From positions 1 to 9,006 of the forward strand of contig JANXWT010000005.1 of the NCBI GenBank assembly GCA_025351035.1: a DNA stretch of 9,006 nucleotides. Reading direction: 5' to 3'. This document shows positions 1 to 5,277 of this stretch, piece after piece. How positions within the stretch are numbered: the stretch's first letter is position 1; each line of letters begins with the position of its first letter. The position numbers were made by a program, and so were the translations under genes. The DNA is from Opitutia bacterium (GTDB lineage: Bacteria; Verrucomicrobiota; Verrucomicrobiia; Opitutales; Opitutaceae). The notes below the pieces were generated by a model that saw nothing but the letters and a program-made list of their open reading frames with translations, searched no databases and was not told the DNA's origin.

Positions 1-845
1 AGGCAGTGCGCGTAGTCGTAGAGCGGGTAGATGCACCACTTGTCGCCGGTGTGGTGGTGAGCGGCGTGGCGGATGCGGTAGAGGAGCGGGTCGCGCAGCC
101 AGATGTTAGGCGACGCCATGTCGATCTTGGCGCGGAGCGAGCGAGCGCCGTTCGGGAACTCGCCGGCCTTCATGCGCGTGAAGAGGTCGAGATTCTCGGC
201 GACGGTGCGCGTGCGGAAAGGCGAGTCCTTGCCGGGCGTGTCGGGCGAACCGCGATAGCGCTCGGTTTCCTCGGGACTCAGATCGCAAACGTAGGCGTGG
301 CCGCGCTTGATGAGCTCGACGGCATATTCGTAGAGCTGGTCGAAATAGCTGGAGGCGGAGAAGGGCTCTGCGGAAGAAGCTGAGAGCGGCACCGTTGCTG
401 GCTGCTGCCAGCCCGGTGTTTGTCCGGGCCGTCGCCCGGCAAAAGAGCTGAGAGTTGAGAGTTCAATCGGAGCGAGATAGTAGTCCGGTTTTCCGTCAAC
501 GATCTGGAGAACGGGCGTGGCACCCTTGGGCTTGAAGCCGAGGGAATGGTCGGCCCAGCCGGCGATGAGCCAGCGCACATCGGTGATGATGGAGTCGACA
601 TACTCGACTTCCTCTTTGGCCGGATTGGTGTCGTCCATGCGTAGGTTGCACTGGCCGTGGTTTTCGCGGGCGATGCCGAAGTTCAGGCAGATGGATTTCG
701 CGTGGCCGATGTGGAGGTAGCCGTTCGGCTCGGGCGGGAAGCGCGTGACGATCTTCGGGTAGCACTGCTCGGCGACGTGGGCCGCGACGATGTCGCGGAT
801 AAAATCGTTCGGGGCGGGCGCGGGTGTGGTGGTCGGATCGGACAT
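1..845 (-). CDS. glnS: Glutaminyl-tRNA synthetase, N-terminal 281 residues (3' end outside window)
   Basis: Class I aminoacyl-tRNA synthetase that charges tRNA-Gln with glutamine using ATP and releases AMP and pyrophosphate in the cytosol. The frame is open from the ATG at 845-843 to the window edge. Residues 36-50 carry the RFPPEPNGYLHIGHAK block with the HIGH motif at 45-48. They are followed by SICLNFGIA, the NLRMDDTNP block and, after the insert, YFDQLYEYAVELIKRGHAYV, LRAKIDMASP and DKWCIYPLYDYAHC, all closely matching E. coli GlnRS. Glutamine specificity over glutamate (GlnRS versus GluRS) is indicated by FPPEPNGYLHIGHAKS. Between about residues 98 and 165 there are some 60 residues more than in E. 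coli (see the repeat feature and findings). No Shine-Dalgarno sequence is visible upstream. The gene starts 48 bp after the pyrophosphatase stop on the same strand, so co-transcription is plausible. The KMSK-like loop and anticodon-binding domain lie beyond the edge. Confidence 0.96.
   Translation of the reverse strand, partial: MSDPTTTPAPAPNDFIRDIVAAHVAEQCYPKIVTRFPPEPNGYLHIGHAKSICLNFGIARENHGQCNLRMDDTNPAKEEVEYVDSIITDVRWLIAGWADHSLGFKPKGATPVLQIVDGKPDYYLAPIELSTLSSFAGRRPGQTPGWQQPATVPLSASSAEPFSASSYFDQLYEYAVELIKRGHAYVCDLSPEETERYRGSPDTPGKDSPFRTRTVAENLDLFTRMKAGEFPNGARSLRAKIDMASPNIWLRDPLLYRIRHAAHHHTGDKWCIYPLYDYAHC
378..463. repeat. Palindrome-rich, repeat-flanked element inside glnS
   Basis: The segment contains several inverted repeats close together: GGCTG/CAGCC (400-404 with 409-413), GCCCGG/CCGGGC (411-416 with 424-429), and CCGGGC/GCCCGG (424-429 with 434-439). 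The middle arm can therefore pair with either neighbour. A 9-bp direct repeat, AGCTGAGAG, flanks the core at 378-386 and 446-454. The right flank continues as a perfect tandem of the 7-mer GAGAGTT (450-456 and 457-463). On the minus strand it is translated in the glnS frame as a Ser/Pro/Gly/Gln-rich stretch (about residues 129-155) with no counterpart in E. coli GlnRS. This structure resembles REP-type or Rickettsia-type palindromic elements that insert in coding sequence. The element type is inference, because no second copy is in this window. The repeat spacing of 68 bp is not a multiple of three, so a simple target-site duplication does not explain the insert. Confidence 0.6.
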
Positions 846-893
846 AAAAGAAATTGGCGAGTGCAGGATTGGTGCCGGCAAATAAACGAATTT

Positions 894-2612
894 TCAGCCG
901 CGAAACCGCAGGGAGGACTTGCCGCGGGTGGGCGACAGACCGTCGGCGGACATTTCCTTGAGCAGACTGGCGAGGTAGGGGATGAGCTGTTTCTTGCGGG
1001 AGACGACCCCCGGGAGGTCGAAGATTTCATCCTGCTCGACATGCGCGTAGGAAATGCGCCGGATGAAGTCGGTGTCGCCTTTCACGAGGAGGAGCGAGTT
1101 TTGAGTGTTGATGTCGGTGACGAGCAGGCCGGCGAACGCGAGTTTCTCGTCGGTGCGGAGCTGAGCCAGCGCGGCGGCGATGGCGGGGGCGTGCGCCCAG
1201 AAATTGTCGAAGCCAAGTTCCTCGACTTGCGAGACTGCGAAGTGGACGCCTTCTTCGTCGTAGACTTTAAAATCGGAGCGCACGATCTTGGCAGGCGGGC
1301 TGGCGAGGATGACGGAACCGGAGCTGAAGATGAGCTCGGCAAGCTGGCGTGACTCGACACCGGCAATGGGCGCGAGCCAAGCGAGCACCTCGGCATCCTT
1401 CGCTGTGGAGGTGGGGCTTTGCAGGAGCAGCGTGTCGGAGATGATGCCAGCCATCATCAAGCCGGCAAGGTCGGCCGGCGGCGTGAGACCGTGCCGACGG
1501 AAGAGGTCGGCGACGATCGTCGAGGTGGAACCGACGGGTTCGTTGAGGAAGAGGATGGGCTGCGGTGTCGCGATGGTGCCGATGCGGTGGTGGTCGATGA
1601 TTTCGGTGATGGTGACTTCATCGGCACCGGGCACGGCCTGCGTGAGTTCGTTGTGATCGACGAGCACGAGGCGGGTGGGCACAGGCTTGAGCACATCGGC
1701 CTTGGTGAGGATGCCGAGCAGCGAGCCGTCGTCGCCGACAACCATCATGGCGTGGGCGGGATGGTGGGCGAACTTGCGGCGGATGTCGCTGAGCCGCGTG
1801 TCGGCGTTCACCGTAGTGAATTTATGGTCGATGAGCGGCGCGAGGCGGCCCGCGGTGCGAATGAGCCAGGCAGTCGTCGCCGTGTCGTAAGGGCTGATGA
1901 GCAGGCTCACACCCCGTTCGCGTGCGGCCGCGGCTACTGGGCCCTCGACGGACAGATTGCCTGAGATGACGAGGGCGCGCACGCCGAGCTCGATGGATTT
2001 GAGCTGGATGTCGCGACGGTCGCCGACGACGATGATGGATTGGGCAGCCGGAATACCCTCGGCTTCGGAGAGCCGCCAGAAGGAAGAAATGTCCATCGCG
2101 CCGATGCGGACGAAGAGGTCTTCGACACGGTCGGCGTTGACGAGGTGCAGCGTCCGAGCGCGTAGGGTGCGGGACATGGAGTCGAGGCAGGTGTGGACTT
2201 TCCGCATCAACTTGGGCGCGGTGACCGGCGGCATGAAAAAGTGCGCAAGCTGGGCGCCGGTGACCGTGCCGATGAGTTTATGCGCGGTGGAAAGCACGGG
2301 CACGAGCCGGATATCGTGCCGGTCAATTAACTCCAGTGCTTCCGCACAAGTGGCGGTTTCGCCGACGGAGTGGATCTGCTCGGCCATGACATCGCGCACG
2401 CGCGGGGACACATCGCTAAGGTAAACGGGCAGAGGAGTCTGAAAGCGCGTGAGGATAGCATCGATGCGGGCGTTGGTATTTCCACAACGCGCGGCGACGT
2501 AGCCCGGGCGTCCACTCATCTGTTTGAACGCCGCGTAGGCGATCGCGGAGCAAATCGAGTCGGCGTCGGGATTCTTGTGACCGATGACGTAAGTGGGATG
2601 AGCGGCAGCCAT
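894..2612 (-). CDS. ppaC: Family II inorganic pyrophosphatase with CBS and DRTGG regulatory domains
   Basis: Cytosolic metal-dependent (Mn/Co type) enzyme that hydrolyses pyrophosphate to phosphate, pulling forward biosynthetic reactions such as tRNA charging. The protein has 572 residues; plain family II enzymes have about 310, and the difference is the regulatory insert. Order: DHH-domain start with GHKNPDADS (H12, D16, D18 as metal ligands), CBS 1 at about 69-127, a DRTGG domain with VGDRRDIQLKSIELGV around 195-212, CBS 2 at about 262-310, then VDHNE (D319) and IIDHH (H341, H342). The DHHA2 part follows with GIISDT (D393) and the substrate-binding SRKKQ signature at 538-542. In characterised CBS-DRTGG enzymes adenine nucleotides bind the CBS pair and diadenosine polyphosphates activate; this is family knowledge, not seen here. 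The start at 2612 places the DHH strand at the N-terminus as in the family. An upstream in-frame ATG at 2726 would read through the terminator hairpin. No Shine-Dalgarno site is evident. Confidence 0.95.
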   Translation of the reverse strand: MAAAHPTYVIGHKNPDADSICSAIAYAAFKQMSGRPGYVAARCGNTNARIDAILTRFQTPLPVYLSDVSPRVRDVMAEQIHSVGETATCAEALELIDRHDIRLVPVLSTAHKLIGTVTGAQLAHFFMPPVTAPKLMRKVHTCLDSMSRTLRARTLHLVNADRVEDLFVRIGAMDISSFWRLSEAEGIPAAQSIIVVGDRRDIQLKSIELGVRALVISGNLSVEGPVAAAARERGVSLLISPYDTATTAWLIRTAGRLAPLIDHKFTTVNADTRLSDIRRKFAHHPAHAMMVVGDDGSLLGILTKADVLKPVPTRLVLVDHNELTQAVPGADEVTITEIIDHHRIGTIATPQPILFLNEPVGSTSTIVADLFRRHGLTPPADLAGLMMAGIISDTLLLQSPTSTAKDAEVLAWLAPIAGVESRQLAELIFSSGSVILASPPAKIVRSDFKVYDEEGVHFAVSQVEELGFDNFWAHAPAIAAALAQLRTDEKLAFAGLLVTDINTQNSLLLVKGDTDFIRRISYAHVEQDEIFDLPGVVSRKKQLIPYLASLLKEMSADGLSPTRGKSSLRFRG

Positions 2613-2660
2613 GGAAAGGAGCGGCAAGCTACGGCAGAGGCCGGGTCCGGGGGAAGAAAT

Positions 2661-2697
2661 AAAAGAACCCGGCCGTGGCAGGCCGGGCTCTTTTTGG
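2661..2697 (-). terminator. Rho-independent terminator after the pilin-like gene
   Basis: Perfect 7-bp GC stem, CCCGGCC at 2668-2674 with GGCCGGG at 2681-2687 around a 6-nt loop. After one mismatch it is extended by AGA/TCT and A/T pairs. Read on the minus strand the stem is followed by TTCTTTTATTT, a good U-tract. It lies between the pilin-like stop (2736) and the pyrophosphatase start (2612) and so should end the pilin-like transcript. The plus-strand face also has a T run (2691-2695), but no plus-strand gene needs it. Confidence 0.85.
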
Positions 2698-2735
2698 CTA
2701 AGCCGAAAGCTATGACGGCCTGGCAAAATTGAGTG

Positions 2736-3470
2736 CTACTGGGGCGCCGAGGCTGCCGTGCCGGCAGCGGTGCCGATTTTGGCTGAGGCGGTGCCGTAAA
2801 TTTTGGCGTTGGTCGGGATGGCTTGGGTGACGTTGGGACCCTTCTTGCCATTGCTCAGCGTGAGTTGCAGGGCGGTTTCAGTCAGATTGGGATAGAATTG
2901 GACATTGCCGCCGAGGAAGGCGATGTGGCCGCCGACATCCTTGTAAACCGCCGTGGCGGCATCCCAGGTGCCCGCGGTCTGCAGGCCCCGGGTATAGGCG
3001 ACGGGAGAGGTGGGAGCGTCGCCCATCCGCAATCCGCCCACCAATTCAAAGCTCAGGTCGGTCTTGCCGGTGAAGCTCGAGTCAAGGGCCGTGCGCGAAG
3101 ACGGATTGACGATCGCGATCGGATACGTGCCGTCGAATTGCTGATCACCCTTGGCGAAATAGAAATTTGGGTCAGTGAGAATCCCTCGTTGAGCGAGAAT
3201 TCCTGCCCAAAGATAAGCGCCAGTGCCGCCAGAAACGGGAGGTGAACTCTGCGACGGATCGGGCAGTCGGTCGTTATTGTCGGCGGCATAGATGGTCGCA
3301 GCCTTGACGATCTCGCGGAGATTGTTGGCGTCGACCGTGCGCTGGGCGGTTTCACGGACTTTGCCGACGGTCGGGAAAATCAAGGCGGCCAAAATGCCGA
3401 TGATGGCGATGACGGTCAGCAGCTCAATCAGCGTGAAACCGGCGGAAGGCGGACGGGCAGATATAGTCAT
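2736..3470 (-). CDS. Prepilin-type (pseudopilin, T2SS/T4P-like) exported protein
   Basis: A 244-residue protein with a class III prepilin leader. The start at 3470 gives a ten-residue leader plus Gly11, with cleavage expected between G11 and F12 in the GFTLIELLTVIAIIGILAALIFP segment. Glu16 is the conserved Glu5 of the mature pilin. The hydrophobic N-terminal helix (12-33) is followed by an amphipathic stretch (VRETAQRTVDANNLREIVKAATIYAADNNDRLPDP) typical of the spine helix of these proteins. Near the C-terminus HIAFLGGNVQFYPN (182-195) resembles a degenerate H-x9-DG-type motif of planctomycete and verrucomicrobial pseudopilins. The tail is rich in Ala, Thr and Gly. It would be processed by a prepilin peptidase and sit in the inner membrane or a pseudopilus. 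No secretion or pilus assembly genes are adjacent, so its partners are unknown. An upstream in-frame ATG at 3515 adds 15 residues and is less likely. A terminator follows. Confidence 0.88.
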   Translation of the reverse strand: MTISARPPSAGFTLIELLTVIAIIGILAALIFPTVGKVRETAQRTVDANNLREIVKAATIYAADNNDRLPDPSQSSPPVSGGTGAYLWAGILAQRGILTDPNFYFAKGDQQFDGTYPIAIVNPSSRTALDSSFTGKTDLSFELVGGLRMGDAPTSPVAYTRGLQTAGTWDAATAVYKDVGGHIAFLGGNVQFYPNLTETALQLTLSNGKKGPNVTQAIPTNAKIYGTASAKIGTAAGTAASAPQ

Positions 3471-3663
3471 AGATCGGCCCACCCGCAGTCGAGCCAGCAT
3501 CGGAAAGAAACACAAGGCGAAATCATCGCGGTGAACATTTGTCTAAGCTCTTGCTTCGCGGTGGAAAACCAGCACTTTGCAAATGGCTCGGGATCGCGAC
3601 ATGGGTCGTCAGATTTGCGTTCCGGACGAATCGCGTTAACCCGTCCCACTCCACAACTCCATA
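3471..3663. promoter_or_regulatory. Divergent intergenic region between pilin-like gene and mcsA
   Basis: The 193 bp separate two divergently read genes and should hold both promoters. By eye there is no tandem GGTCAAA-type CtsR operator, no CIRCE inverted repeat (TTAGCACTC/GAGTGCTAA) and no well-spaced -35/-10 pair with good consensus. A TTGCGT followed by TTAACC (about 3615-3642) and a TTGCTT (about 3551) are the only weak candidates for the plus strand. Region assignment is by position only. Confidence 0.4.
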
Positions 3664-4167
3664 ATGGCCAAATCCCACAAGTGCGACCTTTGCGCCCAGC
3701 CTGCGACGGTGCATCTCACCCAGATCGTCAACAACAAGATTCACAAAGTCGATCTGTGCGAAGCCTGCGCCCAAGCCAAGGGCGTGACCGACCCCAGCGG
3801 CTTTTCGCTCGCCGATTTGCTGCTGAAGGCGTCGCTGAATCCCGAGCCGGCCGGCGACGTGCGCTGCAAAACTTGCGGGTTTACTCAGCAGGATTTCAAG
3901 AAAACCGGCCGCTTCGGCTGCCCGGAGTGCTATGGCTATTTCCAGCAGATTCTCGAGCCGGGGCTCGACTCGATGCACAAGGGCGTGATGCACACTGGCA
4001 AGATCCCGCAGCGCGCACTCGCGCGGCGTTCGCTTTACGAACGCCTCACGCACCTGGAGACCGAACTTGATCAGGCGATCAAGTCGGAACGTTACGAGGA
4101 TGCCGCGCGTTATCGTGACGAGATTCACCAGGTTCGACAGTCATCCGGCCGCAAACAGGAAGCCTGA
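3664..4167 (+). CDS. mcsA: McsA-like zinc-finger/UVR-motif activator of protein arginine kinase
   Basis: A 167-residue protein with four CxxC pairs: CDLC (7-10), CEAC (32-35), CKTC (68-71) and CPEC (86-89). The C-terminal UVR helical motif is at about 125-158 (LYERLTHLETELDQAIKSERYEDAARYRDEI). This is the architecture and length of McsA, formerly annotated as a UvrB/UvrC-motif protein. In Bacillus McsA binds zinc, activates the kinase McsB and helps recruit ClpC. The segment FKKTGRFGCPECYGYF is the conserved McsA core. The start ATG at 3664 puts the first zinc knuckle at residue 7, as in homologues; no clear Shine-Dalgarno site precedes it. The stop TGA is one base ahead of the mcsB ATG, so the two are probably translationally coupled. 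Its position before mcsB and clpC supports the assignment over a DNA-repair role. Confidence 0.94.
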   Translation: MAKSHKCDLCAQPATVHLTQIVNNKIHKVDLCEACAQAKGVTDPSGFSLADLLLKASLNPEPAGDVRCKTCGFTQQDFKKTGRFGCPECYGYFQQILEPGLDSMHKGVMHTGKIPQRALARRSLYERLTHLETELDQAIKSERYEDAARYRDEIHQVRQSSGRKQEA

Positions 4168-4168
4168 A

Positions 4169-5251
4169 ATGAAAATTAACGAGCTCCTTGATGCACGCTC
4201 CGAGTTGACGGACACCGCCGCCAGCAAAAGCGCCGTTGTGCTCATGACGCGCATCCGGCTCGCGCGCAATCTCACTGGGCATCCCTTTCCCGGCTGGGCG
4301 AAGGACGCGCAAAAACGGGAGCTGCGTGACGTCTGCCTGCAGGCGGTCGCCTCTTTGCAGCAGATGAAGCGCGGCCTCGCCGTGGCGGTCGACGAACTGG
4401 AGGATTTGGAGAAGCAGATTCTCGTCGAACGCCACCTGATCAGCCGCGAGCTGAGTCACGGCAAGGCCGGCACCGGCGTCGTGATCAGCAAGGACCAATC
4501 ATGCGTCGTGATGATCAATGAGGAGGACCATCTGCGCATTCAGTCCATGCGCGCCGGCTTTCAGTTCAAGAAAGTCTGGAACACCATCAACGCACTCGAC
4601 ACCGACCTTGAGGAGCACCTCGACTACGCGTTTTCACCCAAACTAGGCTACCTCACCGCCTGCCCGACCAATCTCGGCACCGCGATCCGCGCCTCGACGA
4701 TGATGCATATGCCGGCGCTCGTCATCACCGGCCAGATGGAAAAAGTCGTGCGTGCGGTGAACCAGCTTGGCATGGCTGTCCGCGGCCTCTTCGGCGAAGG
4801 CTCCGACGCCAGTGGCAGTATTTTCCAAATCTCCAATCAGACCACGCTCGGCGAGACCGAGGAGGAGATCATTCGCCATCTCACCGGCGTGCTTAACACG
4901 ATCATCGAGCAAGAGCTCAATGCCCGCGAAAAGCTACTCGAGACCGAAGCCAACAAACTCTTCGACAAGATCGGCCGCGCTTACGGCATCTTGCAAAATG
5001 GCCATGTGCTTAGTTCCGGCGAGGCCATGAACCTGCTTTCGCTCATTCGGCTGGGCAGCGATCTCGGCGCGTTCAGGAATGCCCCGCTGGCCGCCGTCGA
5101 CCGCCTGTTCATCGAGTGCCAGCCCGGCCATGTGCAGCACGCCACCCGCGGCGCGACCGAGCCGGGCCGGCGCGATGTGCTCCGCGCCGAACTGTTGCGC
5201 GCCGAATTTGCCAAAGTGCCTCCTCCTGACTTCACTCACACCACAATTTAA
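4169..5251 (+). CDS. mcsB: Protein arginine kinase McsB
   Basis: ATP:guanidino phosphotransferase-family enzyme that phosphorylates arginine side chains on proteins, the degradation mark read by ClpC-ClpP. The protein has 360 residues, against 363 in B. subtilis as I recall. Visible signatures are MTRIRLARN (26-34), the NEEDH loop (117-121), YLTACPTNLGT (161-171, with the conserved Cys165), MMHMPAL (178-184), VRGLFGEGSDASG (204-216) and ISNQTTLGETEEE (221-233). The C-terminal RDVLRAELLR (335-344) matches the phosphoarginine-binding allosteric element of McsB and is lacking in creatine and arginine kinases, so this is a protein kinase rather than a metabolite kinase. The start at 4169 has an AGGA about nine bases upstream and gives the usual N-terminus. 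A further upstream in-frame ATG (4067) would lie inside mcsA. clpC starts 26 bp after the stop. Confidence 0.96.
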   Translation: MKINELLDARSELTDTAASKSAVVLMTRIRLARNLTGHPFPGWAKDAQKRELRDVCLQAVASLQQMKRGLAVAVDELEDLEKQILVERHLISRELSHGKAGTGVVISKDQSCVVMINEEDHLRIQSMRAGFQFKKVWNTINALDTDLEEHLDYAFSPKLGYLTACPTNLGTAIRASTMMHMPALVITGQMEKVVRAVNQLGMAVRGLFGEGSDASGSIFQISNQTTLGETEEEIIRHLTGVLNTIIEQELNAREKLLETEANKLFDKIGRAYGILQNGHVLSSGEAMNLLSLIRLGSDLGAFRNAPLAAVDRLFIECQPGHVQHATRGATEPGRRDVLRAELLRAEFAKVPPPDFTHTTI

Positions 5252-5277
5252 CCGAGAGACACACTTTACCTCACTCC

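Noticed and set aside
657..1352. A 231-codon plus-strand frame across the glnS-pyrophosphatase junction
   Set aside because: It is antisense to two well-identified genes and has the low-complexity Gly/Asp/Glu/Val composition typical of GC-rich shadow frames.
2613..2726. A 38-codon N-terminal extension of the pyrophosphatase from the ATG at 2726
   Set aside because: The extension would translate through the terminator hairpin at 2661-2697, is Pro/Ser/Gly-rich without homology, and would push the first catalytic strand away from the N-terminus where the family has it.
3531..4070. A 179-codon frame overlapping mcsA on the plus strand
   Set aside because: It is an Arg-rich out-of-frame shadow of the mcsA coding region with no domain signal. 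The mcsA frame carries all four CxxC pairs and the UVR motif.
4067..4168. An earlier in-frame start for McsB at 4067
   Set aside because: It would overlap mcsA by about 100 bp and add 34 residues not found in McsB. The ATG at 4169 has a plausible ribosome site and the coupled TGA-A-ATG junction.
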